From positions 806,001-870,000 of the forward strand of contig NZ_BBRM01000002.1 of assembly GCF_002090155.1 (NCBI RefSeq): DNA of 64,000 nucleotides. Direction: 5' to 3'. Positions 49,152-59,224 of the stretch are shown here, piece by piece. The notes beneath the pieces are model-generated. The model worked only from the letters and a program-made list of their open reading frames with translations. It was not told where the DNA came from and did not search any database. Position numbers and translations under genes: made by a program. Source of the DNA: Demequina sp. NBRC 110056. Its GTDB lineage: Bacteria; Actinomycetota; Actinomycetes; Actinomycetales; Demequinaceae. Each line of letters begins with the position of its first letter. Positions within the stretch are counted from its first letter, which is position 1.

Positions 49152-50260
49152 CACGCCTCCTTGATCGCGAGCTGTCCGCACGCGCCATCGATGTCACTGC
49201 CACGAGTATCCCGGATCGTCGTCGGAATTCCGTGAGCGCGCAGGGTGTGGACGAACTCCTCTTCGACCTTGGGGTCGGAGGCCGTCCAGATCGAGCCCGG
49301 CGTGGGGTTCAGCGGGATGGGATTGACGTGGACCCAGCCGTCGCCGCGCTCGCGCAGCTTGCGGCCCAGCAGGTCGGCACGGTGGGCGTGGTCGTTCATG
49401 TCGCGGATGAGGGCGTACTCGATCGACACCCGCCGCCCGGTCGCGTCGAAGTAGCGGCGCGCGGCGTCGAGCGCCTCGTCCACGGTCCAGCGCGTGTTGA
49501 TGGGGACCAGCTCGTTGCGCAGCTCGTCGTCGGGCGCGTGCAGGCTGAGCGCGAGGGTCACGGGGATGCCCTCCTTGCACAGCTTGTCGATCGCGGGCAC
49601 GAGGCCGACGGTCGACACGGTGACGTGGCGAGCAGACAGCCCGAAGCCCTGCGGCTCGGGCGCGACGAGCGCGCGCACGGTCTGCATGACGGCCTTGTAG
49701 TTGGCGAGCGGCTCCCCCATGCCCATGAAAACGACGTTGGACAGGCGCACCTGCTCGCCCAGGTCGCCGTCGCGCGCGGCGCGCGCGGCCAGGCGCACCT
49801 GCTCGATGATCTCCGCGGCGGAGAGGTTGCGGGTGAGGCCCATCTGGCCGGTCGCGCAGAACGGGCAGGCCATGCCGCAGCCCGCCTGGCTGGTGACGCA
49901 CAGCGTCGCCCGCTCCGGGTACTTCATGAGCACCGACTCGACCTTGACGCCGTCGTGCAGGTTCCACAGGGTCTTGCGGGTGGCGCCGCCGTCGGCCACG
50001 AGCGAGGTCACCGGGGTCATCAACGGCGGGAACATCTGCGTCGCGAGGTCCTCGCGGGCATCCGCGGGAAGGTCGGTCATGTCCGCAGGATCGACGGTCA
50101 GGTGCGAGTAGTAGTGGTTCGCGAGCTGCTTGGCCCGGAAGGCCGGGAGACCCAGCTCGCGCATCGTCTCCACCCGCTCGTCATGGGTGAGGTCGGCGAA
50201 GTGGCGTGGCGGCTTGCCTCGCCGCGGCGCTGCCATCTGCAGCAGTGGACGGTCGGTCAT
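49151..50260 (-). CDS. rlmN: 23S rRNA/tRNA adenine-C2 methyltransferase RlmN
   Basis: 369 residues. It is a radical SAM enzyme; the 4Fe-4S motif is [11 protein letters not shown] (CxxxCxxC). GMGEPLANY, the [10 protein letters not shown] stretch and [10 protein letters not shown], then [12 protein letters not shown] with the catalytic Cys near the C-terminus, complete it. The start overlaps cdsA by ATGA. Confidence 0.96.
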   Translation of the reverse strand: MTDRPLLQMAAPRRGKPPRHFADLTHDERVETMRELGLPAFRAKQLANHYYSHLTVDPADMTDLPADAREDLATQMFPPLMTPVTSLVADGGATRKTLWNLHDGVKVESVLMKYPERATLCVTSQAGCGMACPFCATGQMGLTRNLSAAEIIEQVRLAARAARDGDLGEQVRLSNVVFMGMGEPLANYKAVMQTVRALVAPEPQGFGLSARHVTVSTVGLVPAIDKLCKEGIPVTLALSLHAPDDELRNELVPINTRWTVDEALDAARRYFDATGRRVSIEYALIRDMNDHAHRADLLGRKLRERGDGWVHVNPIPLNPTPGSIWTASDPKVEEEFVHTLRAHGIPTTIRDTRGSDIDGACGQLAIKEA

Positions 50261-51552
50261 GACACCCCCAGGAGTAGGCCGAACACCACGTAGGCCACGG
50301 GTGCGGCGAGCAGCAGCGAGTCGACACGGTCCATGATGCCCCCGTGTCCCGGCAGGAAGGAGCTCATGTCCTTGACCTGGATGTCGCGCTTGATGGCGGA
50401 CTCGGCGAGGTCGCCGAGCACGGCGGCGAGCGCGCAGGCGACGCCCACGAGCGCTCCCACCCACCACTGGCCGTCGAAGAAGAAGTAGGCGGCGACCGAG
50501 GCGGCGGCGGTGCCGAGCAGCAGGCCTCCCGCGAAGCCCTCCCAGGTCTTCTTGGGGCTCACGCGCGGCGCCATCGGGTGCTTGCCGAGCAGCATCCCGG
50601 CGAACAGCCCGCCGGTGTCGGAGCCGACCACCGCGAGGATGACCACGAGGACGCGCTGCCAGCCGTCGCCGGCGAGCTCCAGCAGCACCAGGAAGGAGCC
50701 GAGGAACGGGATCCACAGGATCGTGAGCATCGAGGCCAGCGAGTCCGCGAGCGTGTTCTCGATGCGTTCGTCGACCACCCGCCACGCGACGGTGCCGGCG
50801 AGCCCGACCATAAGCGCGACGACGAGCCCCTCGGGTCCGCCGAACCACGTGGCGATGATCAGGCCGCCCGTGACGATCGTGACGGGGATCAGCGGCACAC
50901 GGCGCTCGTGCTTCGCGAGCACGCTGCGCCACTCGTAGGCCGCGGCGATGCACGCGGCCCCCGCGAGCAGCGCGAACGCGAGCGGGTTCCACCACGCCGC
51001 GACGACGACGAGGCCGAGCAGTGCGAGGCCGACCACGGTCGCGACGGTCATGTTGCGGCCCGAGCGGGACACCGGCGCGATCTGGGGCACGGGCTGCTCG
51101 ACGGAGCGAATGGTCGCCGGGTCCACGCGGACGTCGTCGACGGCCTCCTCCTCGTCGGAGGCGTCTCCGACGACGGCGAGACGGGTCGCGTCTCGCTGGG
51201 CGGCCTCGGCGCCGCCGTCGCCGTGGATCGCCGACCAGGTGGGCGCGGCGGGCTCGGAGGGCGTCGACGGCGCCGATGCGCTCGCCGGGCCCGTGCCCGG
51301 GTGGGCCGATGCGCTCGCTGGGTCGGCGACCGCGGGCGCCTGTGCGGACGTCGCCGCGTCCTGCGGGTGCAGCGACGGCATCCCCGGCGCGTAGTACGGC
51401 GCGGGATCCGCGAGCGTCCCGGCCTCGACCGGCGACGCCGGCTCGGGCGCCGACACCGGGAGCCACGCCGCGTCCGGCACCGAGCTCGCCGAGCGGAGAG
51501 CGTCCGGCTCCTGCTCGGGCTGTGCGCCGGCGCGGCGTCGGAAGATGCTCAT
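50257..51552 (-). CDS. cdsA: Phosphatidate cytidylyltransferase with a long N-terminal linker
   Basis: 431 residues. About 150 N-terminal residues are Pro/Ala/Ser/Glu-rich and without fold; the rest has eight or so membrane helices and the family motif in [16 protein letters not shown] and [36 protein letters not shown]. It makes CDP-diacylglycerol for phospholipid synthesis. The linker DNA has two GCCGATGCGC copies 33 bp apart (51272 and 51305), coding [11 protein letters not shown] and ASASAP-type repeats. No ribosome-binding site is clear. Confidence 0.94.
   Translation of the reverse strand: MSIFRRRAGAQPEQEPDALRSASSVPDAAWLPVSAPEPASPVEAGTLADPAPYYAPGMPSLHPQDAATSAQAPAVADPASASAHPGTGPASASAPSTPSEPAAPTWSAIHGDGGAEAAQRDATRLAVVGDASDEEEAVDDVRVDPATIRSVEQPVPQIAPVSRSGRNMTVATVVGLALLGLVVVAAWWNPLAFALLAGAACIAAAYEWRSVLAKHERRVPLIPVTIVTGGLIIATWFGGPEGLVVALMVGLAGTVAWRVVDERIENTLADSLASMLTILWIPFLGSFLVLLELAGDGWQRVLVVILAVVGSDTGGLFAGMLLGKHPMAPRVSPKKTWEGFAGGLLLGTAAASVAAYFFFDGQWWVGALVGVACALAAVLGDLAESAIKRDIQVKDMSSFLPGHGGIMDRVDSLLLAAPVAYVVFGLLLGVS
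51272..51314 (+). repeat. Two dispersed elements 33 bp apart in the cdsA linker
   Basis: GCCGATGCGCTCGC(C/T)GGG occurs at 51272 and 51305. The 33-bp (11-codon) spacing keeps the frame. Confidence 0.6.
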
Positions 51553-51576
51553 GAGGGTCGCGAAGGCGGCCCGAGG

Positions 51577-52134
51577 TCAGACCTCGAGCAGCTCGCCTTC
51601 CTTCGCCGACAGCAGGGCGTCCACGGCGTCCACGTGCTTCTTGGTGAGGGAGTCGAGCTCCTTCTCCGCACGGTTGCCCTCGTCCTCGCCGACCTCGCCG
51701 TCCTTGACCGCGGAGTCGATCTGATCCTTCGCCTTGCGGCGCATGTTGCGGATCGTGACGCGGGCCTCCTCGGCCTTGGTCTTCGCGAGCTTGACGTAGT
51801 CGCGGCGGCGCTCCTCCGTCAGCTGCGGCATGACGATGCGCAGGACGTTGCCATCGTCCGACGGGTTCACGCCCAGGTCGGAGGAACGGATCGCGGACTC
51901 GATCTCCTTCTTCGCCGAGGCGTCGTAGGGGGACACGAGCACCATGCGGGCCTCGGGCACCGTGATCGCGGCGAGCTGCTGCAGCGGGGTGGGCGCGCCG
52001 TAGTAGTCGACCGAGATGTTGGCGAACATCGCGGCGGACGCCTGACCGCTGCGGATGCCAGCGAAGTTGTCCTTCGCGACGCCCACGGCAGTGTCCATGT
52101 GCTCCTCTGCCTCGAGGAGGATCTCGTCAATCAC
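51577..52134 (-). CDS. frr: Ribosome recycling factor
   Basis: 185 residues. It splits post-termination ribosomes with EF-G. It begins [45 protein letters not shown], and keeps [19 protein letters not shown] and the [29 protein letters not shown] helix. GTG 52134 is preceded by AAGGAG. Confidence 0.97.
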   Translation of the reverse strand: MIDEILLEAEEHMDTAVGVAKDNFAGIRSGQASAAMFANISVDYYGAPTPLQQLAAITVPEARMVLVSPYDASAKKEIESAIRSSDLGVNPSDDGNVLRIVMPQLTEERRRDYVKLAKTKAEEARVTIRNMRRKAKDQIDSAVKDGEVGEDEGNRAEKELDSLTKKHVDAVDALLSAKEGELLEV

Positions 52135-52168
52135 GTGTGCTCCTTATGCGTTCTCGTGACCAGCGCCG

Positions 52169-52918
52169 TCAGGCGGTGACCAGCGTGCCGATTCTCTCAC
52201 CCACCAGGGCCCTCGTCACGTTGCCATGCTCCTCGAGGCCGAACACGCGCATGGGCATGGCGTTGTCCTTGGCCAGCGAGAACGCGGCGGCGTCCATGAC
52301 GTTGAGGCCCTGTCGCAGGGCATCCGCGTAGGTGACGTGGTCGAGCAGCTCGGCGGAGGGGTCCTTGCGGGGGTCCGCGGTGTAGACGCCGTCGACGCCG
52401 TTCTTGCCCATGAGCACCTGCGTGCATCCCACCTCGAGGGCGCGCTGCAGGCTCACGGTGTCCGTCGAGAAGTACGGCATGCCGGCGCCGGCGGCGAAGA
52501 TCACCACGCGACCCTTCTCGAGGTGGCGTACCGCGCGCAGCGGGATGTAGGGCTCCGCGACCTGTCCCATCGTGATGGCGGTCTGCACGCGCGTCGCGAC
52601 GCCCGCCTGCTCGAGGAAGTCCTGGAGGGCGAGGGCGTTCATGACGGTGCCCAGCATGCCCATGTAGTCGGCGCGGGCCCGCTCCATGCCGCGCTGCGAC
52701 AGCTCGGCGCCGCGGAAGAAGTTGCCGCCACCCACGACGATGCACACCTGCACGCCCTTGGCGACGGCGTCGGCGATCTCTCGCGCGATGCGGCTGATGA
52801 CGTCGGCGTCGAGGCCGACGGATCCGCCGCCGAACATCTCACCCGACAGCTTCAGCAGAACGCGCCGCTCCCCCGAGGCGGTCTCGGTGTCCGGATTCAC
52901 GGTGGTGGACTCGGACAT
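52169..52918 (-). CDS. pyrH: UMP kinase
   Basis: 249 residues. It phosphorylates UMP to UDP. The N-terminal [11 protein letters not shown], the GGGNFFRG loop, [22 protein letters not shown] and the [14 protein letters not shown] segment are diagnostic. AGGAGG precedes the ATG. It stands between tsf and frr. Confidence 0.97.
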   Translation of the reverse strand: MSESTTVNPDTETASGERRVLLKLSGEMFGGGSVGLDADVISRIAREIADAVAKGVQVCIVVGGGNFFRGAELSQRGMERARADYMGMLGTVMNALALQDFLEQAGVATRVQTAITMGQVAEPYIPLRAVRHLEKGRVVIFAAGAGMPYFSTDTVSLQRALEVGCTQVLMGKNGVDGVYTADPRKDPSAELLDHVTYADALRQGLNVMDAAAFSLAKDNAMPMRVFGLEEHGNVTRALVGERIGTLVTA

Positions 52919-52975
52919 CGGGTTCCTCCTGGGGTAGCGGCGCGTGCTGTGGCTGGTGGTCTCCTGGCTCGAAGC

Positions 52976-53815
52976 CTACGCTCCCACGCGGAAGCGGGCG
53001 AAGGCCGTGACGGAGCCGCCGGCGTTCTCGATGACCTTGCCGACCGTGGTCTTCGGGTCCTTCGCGAATGCCTGGTCCACCAGGGTGTTCTCCTTGAAGA
53101 AGCCGTTCAGGCGGCCCTCCACGATCTTGGGCAGGGCGCCCTCAGGCTTGCCCTCACCCTTCGCGGTCTCCTCGGCCACGCGACGCTCGTTGGCGACGAC
53201 GTCCTCGGGGACGTCCTCGCGCACGAGGTACGAGGGCGAGTAGGCGGCGATGTGCATGGCGATGTCGCGCGCGACCTCGCGGGCCTTCTCGTCCGAGCCG
53301 ACCAGGACGCCCACCTGCGCGGGGAGGTCCTTGTTGGTGCGGTGGAGGTACTCGGTGACGACAGGGGCCTCGACGCGGGCGACGCGACGCAGAACGATCT
53401 TCTCGCCCAGGATGCCGGCCTCGGCGTCGATGACGTCCTGCAGGGTCTTGCCGTCGACGTCGGTCGCGAGCGCGGCCTCAGCCGAGTCGGCGCCCGCGGC
53501 GACGACCGCAGCGAGGACCTTGTCCGCGAGGGCCACGAACTTGTCGTTCTTGGCCACGAAGTCGGTCTCGGAGTTGAGCTCGATCAGGGTGCCCACCTGG
53601 CCGCCGTCGGCGTCCGCGATGGAGGCGGCGACCAGGCCCTCGGAGGCCGAGCGGCCCTCGCGCTTGGTCACGCCCTTCAGGCCCTTGACGCGAAGGATGT
53701 CGACGGCCTTGTCCAGGTCGCCCTCCGCCTCGTCGAGCGCCTTCTTGACGTCGAGCATGCCGGCGCCGGTGCGCTCACGCAGCGCCTGGATGTCGGCAAC
53801 GGTGTAGTTCGCCAT
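52976..53815 (-). CDS. tsf: Elongation factor Ts
   Basis: 279 residues. EF-Ts recycles EF-Tu. The N-terminal UBA-like TVADIQALRERTGAGMLDVKKALDEAEGDLDKAVDILR, NSETDFVAKND and the C-terminal dimer/coiled-coil domain are present. It follows rpsB by 11 bp. Confidence 0.97.
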   Translation of the reverse strand: MANYTVADIQALRERTGAGMLDVKKALDEAEGDLDKAVDILRVKGLKGVTKREGRSASEGLVAASIADADGGQVGTLIELNSETDFVAKNDKFVALADKVLAAVVAAGADSAEAALATDVDGKTLQDVIDAEAGILGEKIVLRRVARVEAPVVTEYLHRTNKDLPAQVGVLVGSDEKAREVARDIAMHIAAYSPSYLVREDVPEDVVANERRVAEETAKGEGKPEGALPKIVEGRLNGFFKENTLVDQAFAKDPKTTVGKVIENAGGSVTAFARFRVGA

Positions 53816-53826
53816 GTGCGGTTCCC

Positions 53827-54822
<996 letters not shown>

Positions 54823-55259
54823 GGCTGTCCTGTTCCGCACGCGCACGCGCGTGCATGATTCTTGGGCGGGTTGGTCCCGCGATTTGAGTTGTCGATGCGG
54901 CCCACCACGGGTCGCATCCCTGGCACCAACGCGGGTCGGCACCGAGCCTGAGCTCGGACCACGCCTTCCCGGCGCGCTCCCTGCCGCATCAGCGGTGGGC
55001 GGCGCGAATGGCACGCGATGTCATCCGGGCACACCGGATGCACCGACGATGATACCCGACGGGCGGGGTCCGCGGCGACCTCGGCGGCGTCCCCAGCCCA
55101 TGCGCAAGGGCGCGGTCTCCACCGCGAGGTTCCGGCCCGCTCGCCTCGCGGCGGCCACGAGGGTCGGATGTCGTCCATGATCGCAGAGCTCCTCCACGCG
55201 TCCGGCCCACGTACGGCACGGCACCAGCGTTGCGACGGACTCGCGCCTCCACCTGCAGC
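54823..55259 (-). promoter_or_regulatory. rpsB upstream region
   Basis: This gap of more than 430 bp has no supported gene. On the minus strand TATCAT (55049-55054) is a -10 candidate, which would give a leader of about 220 nt. A perfect 7-bp hairpin CATCCGG-GCACA-CCGGATG lies at 55022-55040, and CGCACGCGCACGCGCGTGC near 54838 can fold. A leader of this length is compatible with S2 autoregulation, but I cannot match it to a known motif. Confidence 0.4.
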
Positions 55260-55269
55260 GCCGATGCGC
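55260..55269 (+). repeat. Dispersed GCCGATGCGC element, copy 13
   Basis: GCCGATGCGC-TCGCTGGGTC. Its ATG (55264) is the start proposed for the M23 gene. Confidence 0.55.
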
Positions 55270-56097
55270 TCGCTGGGTCAGCGCGCCCGCTCGGGTGGGT
55301 GGGCGGTGCGCCGGGCTGGGTGGGCGTCTTGGCGTGGTGGTCGGTCGCCGCGCCGCGCTGAGTGGGCGTCGAGCCGCGGCGGATGCCGCACCGTCGCCAC
55401 GGCCCTGGCCGCACTCGCGGTCGCGGTGGCGGCGGGGCTGTCCCCTGCCGCTGGGCTACCCGCCACGGATGGCGGCGGGCACCCACCCGGCCGGACGACG
55501 CTCGCGGCCCACGCGCCGTGGTCGCCCGGCGGGGCGTCGCTCACAGGTGACGCGCCGTTTGCGCGCGGTACGGAGTCGCTCGGGGTGGACGCACCGTCGC
55601 CGCCCGCCGCGGGGTCCGTTCCGGATCCTCCGCGATACCTCGCGCCCGTGGCGCCGATGCGCGTGGCGGCCCTCGCCCGCATCCCCGAGCCCGACTGGCG
55701 TCCCGGCCACCGTGGCATCGACCTGCACGCTGTGGTCGGCGCCCCGGTCACGGCGCCTGCAGGTGGCACCGTCACGTTCTTCGGGGTCGTCGTGGACCGG
55801 CCGGTGGTGACCGTGACGCATGACGACGGCAGGCTCTCGAGCCTCGAGCCGGTCGAAGGGACCATCGCGACGGGCACGGCGGTGCGTGCGGGTGACGCCA
55901 TCGGCGTTGTCGCTGCCGGCGCCGGGCACTGCGCGCCTGTGGTGTGCGTGCACTGGGGCGTGCGCGAGGACGGTCGCTACGTCGATCCGCTCGACCTGCT
56001 CACGGGGTTCGGGCCCGTGCGCCTGTTGCCGCGCGAGCGCGCGGCGTCGTTCAGACGAAGGCGCCGGTGCGCACCAAGGACTCGCGGAGCTTCTTGA
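55264..56097 (+). CDS. Secreted M23-family (LytM-like) peptidase
   Basis: 277 residues from ATG 55264; the frame is open from 55018, so the start is uncertain. A basic Trp-rich N-terminus is followed by a signal helix (VATALAALAVAVAAGL, about 43-60), a variable linker, and an M23 domain: GHRGIDLHAVVGAPVTAPAGGTVTFFGVV with the HxxxD metal ligands, then CVHWGVREDGRYVDPLDLL with a single His in place of the HxH pair. Loss of one His could make it an inactive or altered LytM. The 3' end runs 47 bp into the end of the sigma-factor gene on the other strand. Confidence 0.8.
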   Translation: MRSLGQRARSGGWAVRRAGWASWRGGRSPRRAEWASSRGGCRTVATALAALAVAVAAGLSPAAGLPATDGGGHPPGRTTLAAHAPWSPGGASLTGDAPFARGTESLGVDAPSPPAAGSVPDPPRYLAPVAPMRVAALARIPEPDWRPGHRGIDLHAVVGAPVTAPAGGTVTFFGVVVDRPVVTVTHDDGRLSSLEPVEGTIATGTAVRAGDAIGVVAAGAGHCAPVVCVHWGVREDGRYVDPLDLLTGFGPVRLLPRERAASFRRRRRCAPRTRGAS

Positions 56098-56881
56098 CCG
56101 CGCCCGAGTGGATCTGGGAGACCCGCGACTCCGTGACGCCGAGGATCTCGCCGATCTGCGCGAGCGTGAGGCTCTCGAAGTAGTAGAGCCGGAGCACCTC
56201 CTGCTCGCGGTCGCGCACGCCCTGGATGGCGGTCGCGAGCAGCGCCGTGGTCTCCTGCGCCTCGACCGACACCGAGGCCTCGGGGGCGGCGTTCTCGAGC
56301 GCGCCGTCGATCGCGCGGGTCTCCCCCGCTGCCACCATGCCGTCGAGCGCTGCCACGTGGGACAGCGCCACCTGGGCGCGCACCGTCCGCACGTCGGCGG
56401 TGTCCCAGCCGAGGTGCTCGGCGATGTCCTCGTCCGCGACCTGGCGCAGCAGCGTCTGCTCGAGGCTGCGGTGCGCGTGCTCGAGCGTGCGCGCCTTCGA
56501 TCGCACCGAACGCGGCACCCAGTCCGCGGCGCGGAGCTCGTCGATGATGGCGCCCCGGATGCGCTGCCCTGCGTAGGTCTCGAACTTGAAGCCTCGCGCG
56601 GGCTCGAACTTCTCGACGGCGTCGATGAGGCCGAACATCCCATACGACACCAGGTCCGCGAGCTCCACCATGTCGGGCAGGCGGCCGATCATGCGCGTCG
56701 CGACCTGCGTCACCAGGGGCGCGTAGTGCGTGATGAGCCCGTCGCGCGCGCCTTGGCGCACTTCGCCACCATCGGCGAGGTCCTGCCACCACGCCTCGAG
56801 CTGCGCGGCGTCGGTGCGCGCCGGCGCGTAGCTGAAGGGCTCCTCGGTGTCCTGCGACAGCACGGGGTTGAGGCTCGGCAT
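56051..56881 (-). CDS. FliA/WhiG-family RNA polymerase sigma factor
   Basis: 276 residues. Region 2 is LITHYAPLVTQVATRMIG...MVELADLVSYGMFGLIDAVEKFEPARGFKFETYAGQRIRGAIIDELRAADWVPRSVR, region 3 follows, and region 4 is VLRLYYFESLTLAQIGEILGVTESRVSQIHSGAVKKLRE. In Streptomyces the homologue WhiG (sporulation) lies in the same neighbourhood; in motile bacteria FliA drives flagellar genes. No flagellar gene or FlgM-like anti-sigma is in the window. A GGGAGAA site precedes the ATG, which follows the xerC stop by 9 nt. Confidence 0.93.
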   Translation of the reverse strand: MPSLNPVLSQDTEEPFSYAPARTDAAQLEAWWQDLADGGEVRQGARDGLITHYAPLVTQVATRMIGRLPDMVELADLVSYGMFGLIDAVEKFEPARGFKFETYAGQRIRGAIIDELRAADWVPRSVRSKARTLEHAHRSLEQTLLRQVADEDIAEHLGWDTADVRTVRAQVALSHVAALDGMVAAGETRAIDGALENAAPEASVSVEAQETTALLATAIQGVRDREQEVLRLYYFESLTLAQIGEILGVTESRVSQIHSGAVKKLRESLVRTGAFV

Positions 56882-56890
56882 GACTTCTCC

Positions 56891-57832
56891 CTAGGCGCGC
56901 GGGTGCGCGAGTTGGTAGGTAGCCCGCAGTCGCTCTGCGGACACGTGGGTGTAGCGCTGGGTGGTGTTGAGGCTTGCGTGTCCCAGCACTTCCTGGACGG
57001 ATCGGAGGTCGGAGCCCCCGGTGAGCAGATGGGTGGCCGCGGTGTGGCGCAGCGCGTGCGGCGCGACCTCGGGCAGGTCGGCGAGCCGGCACAGCTCGTG
57101 GATGGTCTCGCGGACCTGGCGCTGACCGACGCGCGCGCCCCGAGATCCCAGGAACATCGCCTGTCCGGTGCGCGCGTCCACCAGCAGCGGCCGCACTTCG
57201 AGCCATGCCCGCATCGCGTCTGCGGCAGGCACACCGAACGGCACGCGCCGTTCCTTGTCGCCCTTGCCGATGACGCGCACGAGGCGCTCGTCGAGGTCGA
57301 GGTCGGCGAGGTCGATGCCGACGAGCTCTCCCACGCGCATCCCGGTCGCGTAGAGCAGCTCGGCCATCGCCCAGTCGCGGACGTGAAGCGGGTTGCCGTC
57401 GTCGCAGCGCGTCTGCGCGGCGGTGAGCAGCGTCACCACCTCGGCGGGGCTCATCACCGAGGGGAGCGTCGAGGACGGTCGTGCAGACGCCAACCGGAGC
57501 GCCGGGTTCGCACCCAGGTGCCCGGCGTCGTGCGCCCACGCGTAGAAGGTTCGGACAGCGGCGCCGCGGCGCGCCATCGTGGTGCGCGACAGTCCGTCCG
57601 TCGCCATCGCGGCGAGCCACGAGCGCAGGTCGGCGAGCGTGACGTCGGCGAGGACCGCGTCGACCTCGGATGCGTCCTCGAGCCCGGCGCCGCCCGAGGC
57701 GTGCGTGGCGAGGTGCACGAGGTCGCCGCGGTAGGCGCGCACGGTGTTCTCGGACAGCCCGCGCTCGTGGCGCAGGTAGCCCTCGAACCTCGCGACCAGG
57801 CCACCCCAGTTCGCGTCACCCCTCGTTGACAT
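56891..57832 (-). CDS. xerC: Tyrosine recombinase XerC
   Basis: 313 residues. The N-terminal SAM-like DNA-binding domain is followed by the catalytic domain: Arg in ATGMRVGELVGIDLADLD, Lys in the RVIGKGDKERRVPF hairpin, HALRHTAATHLL (HxxR), HASLNTTQRYTHVS (His and nucleophile Tyr). It resolves chromosome dimers at dif with XerD and FtsK. Its place beside dprA and the sigma factor is typical, so it is not a mobile-element integrase. CACGCT lies 6 nt before the ATG. Confidence 0.94.
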   Translation of the reverse strand: MSTRGDANWGGLVARFEGYLRHERGLSENTVRAYRGDLVHLATHASGGAGLEDASEVDAVLADVTLADLRSWLAAMATDGLSRTTMARRGAAVRTFYAWAHDAGHLGANPALRLASARPSSTLPSVMSPAEVVTLLTAAQTRCDDGNPLHVRDWAMAELLYATGMRVGELVGIDLADLDLDERLVRVIGKGDKERRVPFGVPAADAMRAWLEVRPLLVDARTGQAMFLGSRGARVGQRQVRETIHELCRLADLPEVAPHALRHTAATHLLTGGSDLRSVQEVLGHASLNTTQRYTHVSAERLRATYQLAHPRA

Positions 57833-57838
57833 GTTGAC

Positions 57839-57991
57839 AGCGTGGCACCGTCACATACGTCAAATCAACCCCTCCTGTCACATTTGTCACACCAATCTCA
57901 TCAATCACCCCTCTTTTGTCCTAGTTTGACCCACTTTGAGCGCCCCGCGGGCGATCTTGAATGCCGCCCGGTGCAGGTGACTCGAGTCACC
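57839..57991 (-). promoter_or_regulatory. xerC upstream region: AT-rich repeats and palindrome
   Basis: On the plus strand the segment 57841-57960 is conspicuously AT- and pyrimidine-rich, with TGTCACA-TT-TGTCACA and further GTCACA/GTCAAA strings. CACGCT (57839-57844, minus) is a leaderless-type -10 for xerC. A perfect 16-bp palindrome GGTGACTCGAGTCACC lies at 57976-57991, 22 nt after the dprA stop. Confidence 0.5.
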
Positions 57992-58012
57992 CTCGCCCTC
58001 CCCCGGCGTCCT

Positions 58013-59224
58013 TCACGACCGCGACCGTCGCACACGACGCCACCCGTCCCCGTCTCGCTCGACGTGGCCCGCGGCCTCCATGCGGCCCATCGCGGCGCGC
58101 ACCTCGGCCAACGTGAGACCGGCGGTCTCGGCGACGCCTGTCGCCCCTCGGGTGCGCTTGCCCAGCGCGTCGAAGGCGGCGCGGTCGGCCGGTCCGGCGA
58201 ACTCCAGCGTCCACCCCTCTGCGCCCGGAGCCTCCTCGGGGCGTTCGGTGTGCTGCGGATCGGTGAGCGGAGCGACGAGCTCGAGGACGTCCGCTGCCGA
58301 CGTGACCAGCACCGCCTCGGCGGCTCGTACGATGCGGTGACAGCCGGCTGATCCAGCGCTCGTCACCGGCCCCGGGACCGCGGCGACGGGACGCACCATC
58401 GCCTGCGCATGCGCCGCGGTGCTGAGGGCACCGGACCGGTGCGCCGCCTCCACCACGACCGTGACTCCGGCGCACGCGATGAGGCGGTTGCGGCTGAGGA
58501 ACCTCGACCGGTGGGGCGCCCACCCCGGGGGCGACTCGCTCACGAGCAGTCCGGAGCGCATCACCCGGTCCAGCAGGTCCGCGTTGCCGGCGGGGTACGG
58601 CCTGTCGACGCCGCCCGCCATCACGGCGACGGTCGTGCCGCCAGCTGCGAGCGCCCCGCGGTGGGCGGCAGCGTCGATGCCGTACGCCCCTCCGGACACG
58701 ACGGCCCTGCCGGCCATGGCGACGTCTCCCGCAATCGTCGCCGCGACGTGGTCGCCGTAGGCCGTCGAGGCACGGGCGCCCACGATCGCCACCGACGCGG
58801 TCCCGAGCGCCCTCAGGTCGCCGTCGCCACGCGCCCACAGCGCGAACGGCGCCGCGCGGTCCAGGTCCTCGACCGCAACGGGCCACTCGGCGTCCCCGCG
58901 CACCACCAAGCGCGCGCCGCACCGGCGACTGCGCTCGCGCACCTCGTCGACGTCAAGGCTCGCGCTCCTCCGTGCCCAGCGCTCGCTCGCCCGCACCGCA
59001 TGGTCGATGTCGCGCGGCGTGCCGAGCCCCGCGAGCACCATGCTGGCCCCAACGGGATCCTCGGCGACGTCCGCGACCCACGCCAGAGCGCGCACCGGAC
59101 CGAGCGACTGGACGAGCCACCCCGCGACGTCGTCGGCGGCCTCTGCGATCACGCTCCACGCCACCCACGCGTCGCCCTCATCCGAGCTCGCGCGGGCGAC
59201 ACGATCCCGCAGCTCGCCCGTCAC
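58013..59224 (-). CDS. dprA: DNA-processing protein DprA
   Basis: 403 residues from GTG 59224, in a GTGA overlap with yifB. The Rossmann-like core has VAIVGARASTAYGDHVA, VVSGGAYGIDAAAHRGALAAGGTTVAVMAGGVDRPYP and SESPPG; the C-terminal part (about 330-400) is a winged helix. DprA loads RecA onto incoming DNA in transformable bacteria but is present in many others. The N-terminal 90 residues are variable. Confidence 0.94.
   Translation of the reverse strand: MTGELRDRVARASSDEGDAWVAWSVIAEAADDVAGWLVQSLGPVRALAWVADVAEDPVGASMVLAGLGTPRDIDHAVRASERWARRSASLDVDEVRERSRRCGARLVVRGDAEWPVAVEDLDRAAPFALWARGDGDLRALGTASVAIVGARASTAYGDHVAATIAGDVAMAGRAVVSGGAYGIDAAAHRGALAAGGTTVAVMAGGVDRPYPAGNADLLDRVMRSGLLVSESPPGWAPHRSRFLSRNRLIACAGVTVVVEAAHRSGALSTAAHAQAMVRPVAAVPGPVTSAGSAGCHRIVRAAEAVLVTSAADVLELVAPLTDPQHTERPEEAPGAEGWTLEFAGPADRAAFDALGKRTRGATGVAETAGLTLAEVRAAMGRMEAAGHVERDGDGWRRVRRSRS

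Noticed and set aside
56891..57832. Tyrosine recombinase as a sign of an integrated element
   Set aside because: The neighbourhood (dprA, yifB, yraN, sigma factor) and protein length match chromosomal XerC; no attachment sites or phage genes are near.
57976..57991. Perfect palindrome near xerC as a dif site
   Set aside because: dif is about 28 bp with two XerC/XerD half-sites and a central spacer; this is a compact 16-bp palindrome and lies in an ordinary gene-dense locus.
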